This document shows positions 30,211 to 42,400 of a DNA stretch of 64,000 bases, in pieces. Made by a program: the position numbers and the translations under genes. The notes beneath the pieces are model-generated. The model was given only the letters and a program-made list of their open reading frames with translations, ran no database searches and was not told the origin of the DNA. The stretch covers positions 1,736,001-1,800,000 of the forward strand of contig OZ316891.1 of assembly GCA_973895155.1 (NCBI GenBank), given 5' to 3'. The stretch is from Marsupella aquatica. Lineage: Eukaryota > Marchantiophyta. Numbering within the stretch: position 1 is the first letter of the stretch; every line of letters begins with the position of its first letter.

Positions 30211-32796
30211 TAATTTTTTCCTTTCTTTATTACTTTATTTTGTTTCTTTTTCTTGTTTCTTGTTTTAATTGTGGGCAGGTGGGCAAGCGTACCAGAGTCC
30301 TGTGGGGTGCAGCGTCCACTTGCGAATATTTGCACATCAAAAACCAGCAGCATATGGTGTATTGCTCTAAACTCTAAAGTGCAGCATATACCTTGCCCTG
30401 CAGGCGTATCACGACCATACCAAATTGGCACATGTACAGCAGTACCATGGATGTATGTGTAATGCAATGTACCTTGCCCTCCAGGCACATCGTGATGGTA
30501 CGAGGCTTCAAGCATATTGTGATACATGTGCAGGCATACCATGGCTATATGCATGCCTAGTGCAAGGAGAGCAATTTTCAAATGGTCGAGCAAATTGTTT
30601 TTTCAACCAACAACCAACCACTGATCTTGCATTTTTTGGGGGTTTGTAAGCGGACAGTGGTGAGAAAGTGACAAGACAATATATGATAGTAGTTGATAGT
30701 AAATCTGATTTTATACTAATGTCATGTAATAAGAGTATGGGCAATAATAGCACTTCAAACTAGAGAACTAAAGACTTTCCACAGTATTACAACCCACAAT
30801 TTTTTAGACATTATAACATATCTACAACTATAATTAGTGATCCCGTCTTTTTTTATCCTTCGTCCCATTATGAAATCTAGAATCGACGGGAATCAAAACT
30901 GACGGTTAGATATTTTAAGGAATTTTTGTACCTGTTTGATTAGCACTTGCCCTCTCTAGCAAGGCCTCCCACACCCGTGCCTTCATCATGGACCCCCACT
31001 CACGATATATGTATACGGGCATCAATGCTCGCTATGTTTCACCAGCCTTCACGATGCCTCGCCTTGATGCCCTGCCCTGCCTTGCTTTCCCCTCGGTCCA
31101 CACCCTGCCTCGCCCCTGCCTCTCACCCCCCCGGCCCAACTCCCTATGGGCCGGCCCTCATTGCATTGTGCAACGCACAGGCATAGGGCTCGTGAGCTAA
31201 TAATACTGGAACACAAATAGCATGGGTACTCTTAGGCCCAACTCACATCTGATGGTAACTTTGTTTTGCTGCACTCAAAATGACTCATGTCAGTTATTAC
31301 ACCATTCAGCGAGACTTTCATGCAGTAAACCCCTTGTCAGGCAGGCTTGAAGGCATCTCCTCTCGAGAACCAAGGGCTGGAATCTTTAGACTGGCCGTGT
31401 GAGGTCCCAACGTCAAACTTGGGAATAAAACAACAAAAAATCAGACCAGGACATGCAAGTATAGACATTCGCAAGAATGAGGGACTGCATAGGGACGCAC
31501 GCATTGCACTGTCTTGATCATATCCTGTTTTGAATCAAGTTCATTCTGCTTATTGTTACTTTTTTGGCTCTTAATAAGGGCCGCATTTTTCAGGACGGCC
31601 CACATGAGTAGGAGAGAGAATGACTCCACTCGCTTTTGGTCAAATCCAAGGCAACAAGTGAAAATGTGAGGGTAGGGTCTCAATTAGTCTTCTAGGCCAC
31701 TTCGTGGGTTCTTTGTTTTTTGTTACCTCTATTGTTGTGGGGGACTCCTTGGCTCTTGTGGGGGTCTCCTTGTTTGGCTTGTTGCTCGTCTTGGGGCCTT
31801 TTCCCCCAGAAGACAAGGAAGGGGAAAAGGTCTTGGGCAGTGGCATAATTATATAGCAAGTAACATCAAATAGGCAGGCTGGACAACAGGTGGCCCCTGC
31901 CCACCAATCAGTGAGGTGTGGAAGCCACCATCTCTCTTTTCTCCCAAAGAAGCGGAAAAGTTTTCCCAAGGGACTGGAGGACCTTTATTCCAGGACGCTC
32001 TCTGTGACGACACCATGACTCCTTCCTAAGTACCCCCCAACCTTCATTTCGCCGTTCTTTGCTCGTATGGCACTCGTTTTCCACAAATTCACAATGGCGA
32101 GCTCTGCATTGATCGATGTGGAGCAACAATTATTATACCGAACAACTGGGTGGGTCCTCTTCCCCGTTGGTGACAGCCGAGTGCTTTTCTGGGTTTGAAG
32201 CTCTCTGCGGGAGAACAGTTCCAAGGCGCGTCGATCAGGTGAGTTTCTCATGCCCAAAGCAAGTGAGTCGGCTCAAAGGGGATGAGCCGGTCTCCGCCAC
32301 GATGTTTCAAAGCGTGATTCAGAAGCACGTAGTGGTGTTAATGGCGGAGAGGAACCGACTGTCTGCACTGTGTTGGGAGTTTTGATCCGTCTTGGGAGTT
32401 CTGATCCAAGCGTTAGAGATAGAGAGAACGGTGCAGGCTTCGAGGAGGAGCAACACTGAAAAGTGGGTCACGAAAACTAAGAAACGAGGAGCATTCGGCT
32501 GTGGAAGCGAAAGGGGAAGAAGAATGCCGATGCTTCTCGAGTGAAGGAGGGGCGAAGCGGTTGCGCAAGTCGAACTGACAGGGCCCTGCAGGAAACACGA
32601 TGGCTGAACGATTTAACTATGGATGACCACAGCTCGGGCAAACGTTTTGGTTAATCTATGGCATTACAAACCTTCAGCTGAGGCAGCGTGGGACGCCGGA
32701 CAGGCGCGAGTTTCATAGTGACGATATCGGATTCACATTGACATTGACATTGGAATCCTTCCAGACAATAGCCACGATAAGCCAAAGACAGGCAGG
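30211..32796. other. Unassigned spacer upstream of the LRR-kinase
   Basis: No supported gene. Diverged short repeats lie at about 30310-30560 (CAGCATATACCTTGCCCTGCAGG and relatives), followed by a C-rich low-complexity run at about 31040-31140 and a hairpin at 31167-31179. An (ATTGAC)3 run lies near 32733-32751, just before the kinase gene. Open frames here are short and unrecognised. The last 150 bases are the presumed promoter and leader of the kinase gene. Confidence 0.4.
31167..31179 (+). repeat. TGTGC-AAC-GCACA hairpin
   Basis: A perfect 5-bp stem with a 3-base loop is followed by GGCATAGGGCTCGT. It is the same motif as at 506-518 and at the Helitron-like end near 20806. It looks like the decayed end of a dispersed element. 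Confidence 0.45.
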
Positions 32797-34140
32797 ATGC
32801 GGATCCAGACTCTGAAGGAGTTAAGGGCAGGGGAATACGTTGGCACGAATAGGCTCAAGTTGGCATCATGTGGTCTGTCCGAATTTCCTCGGGAAATCCT
32901 CGACCTCGCGGACTCCCTCGAAGTCCTCGATCTGTCTGGTAATCCGCTCTCTCGACTACCAGATGACTTCAGTCGCCTGCAGAACCTCAAGATTGCGTTC
33001 TTCTCCGATTGCAGTTTCGCCGAGTTTCCGAAACAGTTGGCCCAATGCTGCTCCCTTGAAATGATTGCCTTCAGGGGCAATGGCATGACTACAATTCCTG
33101 AAGGTGCGTTTCCACCTGAGCTTCGTTGGCTCATCCTCACAAACAACCTCATTGAATCTCTTCCTCGGAGTGTTGGCGAATGCCATCGCCTTCAGAAAGC
33201 GATGTTGGCGGGAAATCGGCTGACTACTTTACCGGATGAGATGGCCAATTGCAAGAAGCTGGGGCTGCTGAGAATATCAGCAAATAGGATCACCGATTTG
33301 CCAGCTTGGTTCTTTACCATGCCTGAATTGGCTTTCTTTGCCTTTGCTGGCAATCCGTGCGCCCCTTCGTTTGAAGACAATCCGGAGCTCGACGACATTC
33401 CCTGGTCAGACTTGTCAGTCAACGAAATCCTTGGGGAGGGCGCCTCAGGAATCATTTTCAAAGGAACGTGGAGGTGTAAAGGAAATGAGAAGGATCAGGA
33501 GAAGGACGTGGCGATCAAATTGTTCAAGGGCAGTGTCACGAGCGATGGCTCCCCGGCTGATGAGATGGTCGCCTGCATTACGGCCGGCTCACACCCGAAC
33601 CTCATTGATCCGATCGGTAAAATTCACGGCCATCCAGAGGAGAAACGGGGCCTAGTCCTGCAGCTGATCCCGCCACATTACTCGAATCTGGGCCTCCCTC
33701 CCACGCTTCAGAGCTGCACCCGTGACTCCTTCGCTCCCGGAACATGCTTCTCGTCCGAAAAGTGCATCGTGGCGATTCTCCGCTCCATCGCTTCAGCGGC
33801 TGCTCATCTCCACGGCAAGGGAATTGCTCATGGTGATCTGTACGCTCACAATGTCCTGATCGACGACGCTGGGCATGCGCTATTGGGAGATTTCGGCGCC
33901 GCAACGATCTATCGGAAGAGTCATGCCAACGTCGAGGCCATTGAGCCCTTGGAGGTGCTGGCTTTCGGACATCTCATCGAAGATCTGTTGGGCTTGGTCG
34001 ATCACGGGACCATTGATAACAAGGGAGCATTCGTAGCTGACCTTCACAGACTGCATGGTTGGTGTAGGCAGCCTGTTGTGCAAAAAAGGCCATCATTTGT
34101 GGAGATTTGCAAGGATTTAGACAATTTGGAAGAGATGTAG
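32797..34140 (+). CDS. LRR plus protein-kinase protein, bacterial-type
   Basis: A single uninterrupted exon encodes 447 residues. Residues about 18-205 form leucine-rich repeats of the LxxLDLSGNxLxxLP kind (roughly seven). Residues about 208-440 form a protein kinase with a glycine loop GEGASG (213-218), VAIK lysine 241, candidate helix-C Glu256, catalytic HGDLYAHN (Asp347, Asn352) and DFG (365-367). All key catalytic residues are present, so it looks active, although Tyr replaces the Lys usual two residues after the catalytic Asp. There is no signal peptide or transmembrane segment, so unlike plant receptor kinases it should be cytosolic. This LRR-first, about 430-residue architecture and its wording (GEGASGII, AAAHLHGKGI, HGDLYAHN) match, from memory, proteins of Pseudomonas and related proteobacteria. 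The gene is intronless and visibly richer in GC than its flanks, which fits acquisition from bacteria. The substrate is unknown. Confidence 0.9.
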   Translation: MRIQTLKELRAGEYVGTNRLKLASCGLSEFPREILDLADSLEVLDLSGNPLSRLPDDFSRLQNLKIAFFSDCSFAEFPKQLAQCCSLEMIAFRGNGMTTIPEGAFPPELRWLILTNNLIESLPRSVGECHRLQKAMLAGNRLTTLPDEMANCKKLGLLRISANRITDLPAWFFTMPELAFFAFAGNPCAPSFEDNPELDDIPWSDLSVNEILGEGASGIIFKGTWRCKGNEKDQEKDVAIKLFKGSVTSDGSPADEMVACITAGSHPNLIDPIGKIHGHPEEKRGLVLQLIPPHYSNLGLPPTLQSCTRDSFAPGTCFSSEKCIVAILRSIASAAAHLHGKGIAHGDLYAHNVLIDDAGHALLGDFGAATIYRKSHANVEAIEPLEVLAFGHLIEDLLGLVDHGTIDNKGAFVADLHRLHGWCRQPVVQKRPSFVEICKDLDNLEEM

Positions 34141-34472
34141 ATGGAGATTATTCATTTCTTCACAAGCGCCGCTTTGGCAATCAACTTTTTGGATAATTGA
34201 CCTCCTAGTAGATGGTCTGTCAAGGTAGAAAGTAGTCGAAGTTGTTCTACCTCCTATCAAAGCAACAGGCGAAAGCTTATGCATAAGCTTAGTCGATTGG
34301 ACTATATTGGACTAGAATAGAGAAATTCTTTACCATAATTTATCTTAGATCTTAGGAGAATTACAGCATTCATTCAGACGTCAAATTCTTTCATTTTACA
34401 TTGATTCTTCCATCATCGTGCGATTCGTTTTCAGTTCTTTCTACTTCCGGAAACGAATTTCACTGGAAGCTT

Positions 34473-34882
34473 ATTGAAGCAATTCTTACTGCTCGAAGCA
34501 GCATTAACTTTTTCTGTGTTTCGGACCCATTCATTGGCTGCGCTGTTTGCAACTATTACCGATGTCAATCTTGTTCAATGGGAAATTATCTATATGTTCA
34601 ATCTTTCTCGATGGGAAATTATGTGTCTATTCGTCTTCTTCAATGGGAACTCTCTATATATTCATCGTGTTTTTAATATTGAAGCAATTCTTACTGCTAG
34701 AAGCAGCATTAACTTTTTCTGTGTTTCGGACCCATTCATTGGCTGCGCTGTTTGCAACTATTACCGATGTCAATCTTGTTCAATGGGAAATTATCTATAT
34801 GTTCAATCTTTCTCGATGGGAAATTATGTGTCTATTCGTCTTGTTCAATGGGAACTCTCTATATATTCATCGTGTTTTAAGA
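34473..34882. repeat. 205-bp tandem duplication
   Basis: Two units beginning ATTGAAGCAATTCTTACTGC at 34473 and 34678 are almost identical, with only about three differences, so the duplication is recent. Each unit contains three internal copies of a 32-33 bp motif around TTCAATGGGAAATTAT. The block lies 330 bases after the kinase stop codon. Frames run open through both copies, but only because 205 is not a multiple of three and the unit has few stops; no known protein results. Confidence 0.92.
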
Positions 34883-36822
34883 GGTAATCCTCCCTCAAAA
34901 GTCTATACGGATCGTATGATGGAAACTATTCAAGAGTTTCGTAGCAAAGCATTCAAAATTCTAAAGCAAATGCCAAGTCCGGACGAATGGAGGAGCTCAC
35001 CACAGCGTCGTTCACCTTGAATTCTTTCGTCAAAATGTACTCGTGTACTCGCTCTCAGAGGGCATTGTCCACAAAGACACGAGGATCCAATACACGACGA
35101 GGGACAGTCTGCTGGCATCTTGACGTTCTGTTCGGTTTGTGTGAAGAGGTCGAGGGCGAGCTGTCCACCCAGTGCGAAGGTCAACTCAACACTTTGAATA
35201 ACCAGCAATGGGAACATTCTTCAAAAAAGAAAGCGGAGATTATTTTGAACTGCTTCGAAAACGTCCAGTGCTTTCGTAGATATGTACCCTGTGTGACCTC
35301 AGATTCTCCAATTGCTTCTTCAACGGTAGAAATCGAAAGCTCATAGCCAACGAATATATGCATTGGAGAAGAATTGACCGCTTTCTACAGAAGGGACTCG
35401 AATCGCGCTCATATATCACTGACAGAACAGAGGTGAATGCCAGGAAAGAATGGACGGTTAAGAGCACGATCATTAGGCGGTTGCAAGTGGTACAGTAGGA
35501 CACGAGGTAGCCATAAACTTGATGGCAAAGCCAGAGCAAGCTACGCATGGAACCATCCCAAGGAGAGATAATGGAAAAGTTTTACAAAACATCGATTTCA
35601 GGCAGTAGAAGTACTTCGTTTCCTTTCAAGAAGTTAACAGTTCCGACATTGAATGCTGGGGTCTTCTAAGCATGAATGGATTCGGATCTACGGAAAAACA
35701 CTGATGTGCTTTGTAGGTTTCTAATTGTAGCAAAACAAGTTACCAATGGAACAACTCACAGATACCCCATAACCAGACAACCCACACTGCCAACGCCGCC
35801 AAGTAAATGTGAAGTAATTTCAACGATGGGCTCACCATGAAATTTATTATAGAAAGCATAGTCAGTACATAGTCTCAATCTGAACGAAGAAACATAGTCA
35901 GTATATAGTCTCTATCTGATGCTCGTGGTCTGTACCGTGCAGTCACACGTCCACAATTGTCAACATTAAGCTTTCCATCCACATTTTTACTTAGGTATGC
36001 AATATTTAGTTAAGCGTATTTGACTGATTGTTACGGATGTCGTGTGTATCACGTAGACCATAATTCCTGGACACATTGAACTTTTCATTCGCTACTATAC
36101 TGACATTCAAGTATACAAACGCACAACGGAAAACATTATTTCATGATTTTTGTCCACAACTTACTGCGGATCAGGTGGCGTGGGCGGAATTTCACATCAA
36201 GCTATCAGTTGTTAGTAGATTAATAGGCAGGGACACAGCCAACGTGGATAACCCACTTTGCTTTGTTGCAAAATATGAGAACACCACACTTCTCATATGG
36301 CAGAAAGGATCTCACGCCTAAGAGGCCAAAAGTGCGACATAAAGATTTTATCAATGAGAAAGGTTTGGGTCGACGTGTAGGCCTCCCTGACATTAAACAT
36401 TCACTGCATTGGCGCCACACCAGATTTCAGCTCTGTAGATGGAAAATTCTGCCCCTGTTAGCTTGAGCCTCACTACCTCACGAGGCAGAAAGAATTTCAA
36501 TAACTGCATGAAAATTGAAGTACTTCCCTGTACAACCCACAAGTGAAGTAAACTGGCATCACCCCAAAAAAAGAAATCTGGAGCACTACAGTAGATCTAC
36601 AAGTCCGGACATTATCTGCAACTGCCAGGCGAAAATTCCCCAGGAGCCGGCTGTATGACTCTGCTTTAACTTGCAAAGGGTAATAGGACGCTGCAAGATC
36701 CTGGGGAGCATACAACCAGCTACGGCATGGTCGACCTGCCTACGTCATATTATTGCAGGCACCAGATCTTCTCCTAACGAGAACGAAAGGGTGAATCAGC
36801 AGGTGGCAGGGGATTGTATCAA
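34883..36822. other. Spacer between the kinase and proteasome genes
   Basis: The segment 34890-35020 reads as a fairly normal peptide (KVYTDRMMETIQEF, KAFKILKQMPSPDEW), but I do not recognise it and find no complete gene. A 36-bp imperfect tandem repeat (CATAGTCAGTAYATAGTCTC) lies at about 35857-35921. The last part should hold the 3' UTR of the proteasome gene on the minus strand. Confidence 0.4.
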
Positions 36823-38562
36823 TCAGTCTCTGGGAGGGCCCTTCTTTGCGGCTTCAGCAGCTGCTTTCTCAGCTTCTATCACGGCAACTATCTCTTCAAC
36901 TTCTGACTCCTCCAAAAGTCGTAGGCCTTCCTTTCGGGTCATGACTGCAATTTCTATGTTTTTGCCCCCACTTTCCACAACCTGCAAAGCACGTAACAGC
37001 ATCAGAATCTAAGGAACTCTCACGGATTGGATATGTAATTCCATATAAGTCCTTATCTTGGCTACCGTAATTGACCTATGTTTCTTGTTTGTATGCATCC
37101 ATCTCCAAGCTAGTTCAATAGAAGACTCACATTTGGGCACAAACCAAAAATTTGCGGTCAAACCCTAGATAAAATCGGCATTTCTACAGATACAAAAGGC
37201 CATACAAGCTCCACGATGCAATCCGTATGTTTCCATTCCAGTGACTGATTAAAACAGCAGTTTGAGGAGCTCACTTCAAGGAGAGCCCGCACAGCAAGCT
37301 TCACAGTTTCTTTCCCTGCCGTCTCTGTGTAGTTTTTCTCCAAGAATTCTCGAACGGATGTGGAGTTGCGTCCTGTAGCATTTGCTTTCCAAGCTTTGAA
37401 GGTTCCCGACGGATCCGTTTGATATAAAGACGGCACCCCAGTGTATGGATCGAATCCAACGATTAATGTAGAAATTCCAAAGGGTCTAACGCCTCCACTT
37501 TGTGTGTACTTTTGTTGCAGTCCAGCAATAAAGCGCGTGATATACTCCACTGTAACTGGATCTTCTACAGTAAGCCTATGACTCTGACATTCCACACGAG
37601 CTCTGTTTACTAAAACTCGTGCATCTGCTGTGAGTCCAGCAAAGGCGAGAGAGATATGATCATCCACCTTCAATATTTTCCGAACAGTGCTGCAGAAACC
37701 ATTCAAGGTACTATTAGTTAACCAAGATCCGTTCCACAAATCTGCACAGTTCAAAGTTTGGAAAAACTCTTTTCGAGACTAACTTCCCAATACGCTCAAT
37801 GGTCCGACTCTACAAATCCTCGTCACCATAATGTCAAGATTGGAGCAAACATTAAATACCTGTCCTTGACTAATATCTTGGACAAAGTCTGAACGGAATT
37901 CAGATCGAAACGAAAGGAATATGGTTTGTCGTAGGATCAACAACGTGTTATAACAGCTCGAGGTCTAGCCAGAACCAGATAGGTCAGAGGGACTCTCGGC
38001 CCTAACCTAAAACAGAACTTCAAAGGAGGAAACCCTAATGAAACCCCCGCACGAACCAAAGGTAATAGAAACCTACAAATGGCTTCTGAGCTGGTAAACA
38101 TCCAAATTGAATTCAGGGCTAGGTCAGAAGGAAACAACTCACACGAAATGTGAAATTCATTCAACCATGACATTGAAAAGTCGACGTCCCGACACTAACG
38201 AGGACACCATTAGAAAACCTAAGACTGGAATTCCGACACACAGGGACTAGTCCAGGACAGAAAAGTCTATGGTAGTGCCCGACCACCTCCTAGTACTGAA
38301 AAACCCAAGAGACCGATCCGCAAAGCAAGCAGGCACGAGACAGGCAGACAGGGAAGTAAGCAGAGTGGAAGGAGGGCAGCGAGACCAACCGAGCATCTTC
38401 AAGCTTGGCAGTCGATTTCTTCTCAACTCCTAGCACGATGGTGTCCGTTCCTCTCACTCCGACAGCGGCATTACCCTTGCGCACGGCCTCCAATGCATAC
38501 TCCACCTGGAAGAGATGCCCGTCCGGTGAAAAGACAGTAATTGCTCGATCGTATCTCGCCAT
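36823..38562 (-). CDS. PAD1: 20S proteasome subunit alpha type-7 (PAD1)
   Basis: This is a structural subunit of the outer alpha ring of the 20S proteasome, which gates and assembles the protease. Three exons, 38390-38562, 37275-37689 and 36823-36981, join in phase to 248 residues; the Arabidopsis protein is about 250. The N-terminus [18 protein letters not shown] carries the alpha-subunit signature, followed by [12 protein letters not shown]. Further conserved blocks are [48 protein letters not shown] and the C-terminal EAAKKGPP tail. No catalytic N-terminal threonine is expected in an alpha subunit. Introns are 700 and 293 bases. Three 204-bp tandem repeats begin about 300 bases upstream of the ATG, in the presumed promoter. 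Confidence 0.97.
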
Positions 38563-38856
38563 CGTCCTGTTTGCCCTCCTCCTCCTGTTGCAGCAGAACC
38601 TCAGTGAAGAGCGACCCTCGAACTGCTCGTCGCAGGTTGATTGTCCAGGGAGTCGAGCGGGTGGGTTGGAGCTTCTGGGATTCAACGAGTGTCACGCATG
38701 ACGAGCCACGGCTTCTCTTCGAGAAATGACAATTCGGAGAGAAAGTAGCAAAGAAGCGAAAGACGCAAGGGCGAGCGAATTGCTCGTGAAGAAAACGGAA
38801 CAAGACGACGCAAAGGAATCAGAAGACGTGATGGGTGAGACAAAGAATTGGGTCCG

Positions 38857-39467
38857 GCTTAATTAAGGTCCGGTTCCATGGGTAATTTACGGGGAGGGTT
38901 TAAAGCTCCAAAAGCACTCACACTTTAAACCACACCTTCCCTTCAAAAGCTACTGGTTACTTGTAGTTACGAGTATGAGGGCTCTGGGGTCACACAGAGT
39001 CCTTTGACGCTCCTTGTACCCTCATGAATGGTTCAAAGTAGTTCCTAGGATTACAGTGAGGCTTAATTAAGGTCCAGTTCCATGGGTAATTTACGGGGAG
39101 GGTTTAAAGCTCCAAAAGCACTCACACTTTAAACCACACCTTCCCTTCAAAAGCTACTGGTTACCTGTAGTTACGAGTATGAGGGCTCTGGGGTCACACA
39201 GAGTCCTTGACGCTCCTTGTACCCGCATGAATGGTTCAAAGTAGTTCCTAGGATTACAGTGAGGCTTAATTAAGGTCCAGTTCCATGGGTAATTTACGGG
39301 GAGGGTTTAAAGCTCCAAAAGCACTCACACTTTAAACCACACCTTCCCTTCAAAAGCTACTGGTTACCTGTAGTTACGAGTATGAGGGCTCCGGGGTAAC
39401 ACGGAATCCTTTGACGCACCTTGTACCCGCATGAGTGGTTCAAAGTAGTTCCTAGGATTAAAGTGAG
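38857..39467. repeat. Three 204-bp tandem repeats upstream of PAD1
   Basis: Units beginning GCTTAATTAAGGTCC at 38857, 39061 and 39264 are very similar. Each contains an inverted pair GGTTTAAAG/CTTTAAACC, extendable through GGGAGG/CCTTCCC, and a second hairpin GGGCTCTG/CAGAGTCC. In the third unit the second hairpin has become GGGCTCCG/CGGAATCC, so one T-A pair is replaced by C-G while another is lost. The block lies just upstream of the proteasome gene and could affect its promoter or be an unrelated satellite. No open frame is conserved across units. Confidence 0.93.
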
Positions 39468-42400
39468 CAGTGGAGTCTGCAAGCTCTGTTGCTGGAAATG
39501 ATCTTGCATCAATTTGTTGAGGGTGAGCATATATGCTAGAAGATGTTGCCATTTGTGTAGGATTATTTTCTCTTCAGGAGCTTTGGTTGCCAATGGGAGG
39601 GGCACTGATGGCTCACAATGTTTGACCTAATTGAGACCCAAATGGACCAAACACTTTTGATATCCAAAAGGGAAAACGTTATTAATAGAGGAGAATGCTG
39701 CTATGCAAGTACTACACAATGTTTCAAAACAGTGCACAAGAGTAAAGCTGTCCATTCAAACATCTTATTAACAAATGTTATGATCTATCAGAAGTTCTTA
39801 ATAAAATGTTTGTAAGAATTGAAAGGATCAGCACTGATTATTCAAACGCATAGCCAACAATCCACAAAGAACAACCCAGACACACCCAACCTAAGTATGC
39901 CCAACCAGGAGCTGCAGTCGGGCTGCCAAGGAACAACCCAGGACAGTGTGTGAGTTCTACCGGAACTTCAAAACCAAATACAAATACAAGAAAAGACTTG
40001 AGCAATTGGGAGTGTCCCCTTATCAAAGTTGATGTAGGCTCGAGTGGACAACAATGTGTCACCATCCAACCTGGACACCTTTGCCTAGTCCAAAAGTCCA
40101 GACATTGAATGGGTATTTCTGTAAGTTTCAAACTTCAGGGTATTCAGTAATTTTGATGACTTCCCAGGGTAACATTCCCTAATGATTTAATGTGACAAAG
40201 GCAAAATATTAAACTGTGTTTAAAGCAAAAGGTGAAATGGTCTAACCAGTTGCAATGGTCCATTCGAGTTGTTTGTTAAACATTATGGTCCATCCTAGCT
40301 TGTCTTTTGCCAACTATTATCAGCCCAGGGAAATTCTTTTGGGGACATCAATAGAAGAGCTTATCTATCATCTTGGCTACAATTTTGGGAATTCAAAGCT
40401 ACCCGCCTAATATCTTCACACAACAACAACAGATCCTGGTGCGCGCAGTAGGATGGACATTGATTTAGGCAGCATACTACATATTCTCAATGAATACTAG
40501 AGTCGACAAGTAACACAATGCTCCATTTGTGACTCCCTTCTTTTCCCATGCACCAATGCCTGGCCAAAAGTCAAAATGAGATAAGAAAAGGCCACTAGCC
40601 ATCAAGCAAAGGATTCCAAACTTTTACATCTATATCTAATAATCTCTAAACATTACTGTAGACCCGGAGAGAAATTCACTACCATCAAAAGCTTTCCACA
40701 ATTTTAGGTCTATAACTAAGATTTTTGAAACTGTAGACCCACAGAGAAACTCACCACCATCAATGGCTTAAGGAGAAACTCATAAACTTTGTCCATAATC
40801 TTTACTTCACTACCTGCACAAAGTCAAGACATACGGCAAAAATTTGAGAGAAATTAATAATGACATATGTGTAGCACCTAGGGTTAATTTGGATGGCGAT
40901 ACGTTGAGTGGGAGTCTGATACATTGAGTGGAGTCTATATTGATTGATGACACTGTATGTACCTCTGCATGGCGGAAGCAAAGTTGTTGTCACTATGAAC
41001 TGTGGACTCCTTTTGCTGTGGTGCTGCAGCAGTACCATGCCAAGCTCCTTCTTCCCATAGGCCCTCTTCCCTTCTCAGGACACCTGTGCTTCGAAGTCGG
41101 CAATACGTCGTCTTCAGTGGGCTTGACATCACTCTTTTCCTGGAGCTTGCGGTTCACCTGTGTGAGCTACACAAGAGCATTAGTTCCACTGAAAAATCAA
41201 TGCAACAATGATAAAAGGAGGAACCAGAGTCCAAAGTTGATCCCCCAAAAAACTCTTGATCTACATGATTTCTATATGGTTGTTGAAACTAGCCAATCCT
41301 CTTGCATCTTCAACAATTGTGGCCGGTTTTTGAGCCTTGGCCTTCCGTTTACTAATATCCTTTAGATGTCCCTCCTTGTCACTTGATTTTCCTCCATGGC
41401 AGGCCAATTCAAATCCTAGTGAAACTGCTGATCTGCAAACCCTGCCATTGATCTTAAGCATCGTTTTTAGAAATTGTCTATTCAACTCCATGTGGAGTTC
41501 AAGCATATCATTGTTGGTGTAGTGGGAAGATCATCTTCACTGTATAGAGTCACCACGTATAGACAACAAATAATAGATTAGACTAGCCCCGACTACCCGT
41601 TCTTTGAACGTGAATAGTAGGGAGGACAATAAAAATGTCACCAAAATATAGTCATTCTTCACATTTTTTGAAGGTTTTCATCATTTTAATAATCATACAT
41701 TATATACCATACTCTTCTCTATTCACATCCCTCTTTCTATGAGATACATGTTATGGTGAGGCCATAGAGCTCATTTTGTAATATAAATAGAAATCATGAC
41801 AAAAAACATGCATGCATATCATTTAACATACATCATATAGTCATGAATTTTCCCATCCACATGATGCATGAGCCATGGAGTTACGGTCTAGAGGCTTCAC
41901 TCTAGAAACCTAAGCCCCAACTCTAGCTTGTAGTTGGCGCTTTATAAGTAAGATGAATATACATAGCATATTCAGATGACAATTCTACTACCTTGCTAGT
42001 TGGACAAGTCCTAGACTACTTTAAAATCTTTTACTCATAAGATTAGCGGGAAGATTAGGAGTGATTTCATTCTCCAAAGTCACAAATTTGGTACATTCTT
42101 GGATTTATTAACCAGGCAACGTGTTGTCAAGCTAGTTTGATATCACAATGGAGGACCCCATAATTTGTATCCTTGATCATGCTTTAATGGATTAACAGTA
42201 ATTTGGCACAAGCTTGGAAACAGTAAACATAATGTCAATATTCGGCCCAAACAATGAAACTTCAAGCAGGTTTGTGTCCGGGATTAGAACATATATGAGA
42301 CAAATGATGCTCATAATTAAAACTAGAGAGAATATGTGCACAATGTCTCTTGTGTCCAAGGTCTGCTCTAGTGCATTCAAACTTTAATTAATGGCAACAA

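Noticed and set aside
32797-34140. Bacterial contamination as the source of the LRR-kinase
   Set aside because: Flanking sequence on both sides is repeat-rich plant-like DNA with no bacterial operon or neighbouring bacterial genes; contamination cannot be excluded without read data but is less likely.
39838-40131. 97-residue minus-strand frame
   Set aside because: Unrecognised, with no neighbouring exons or splice context; likely chance.
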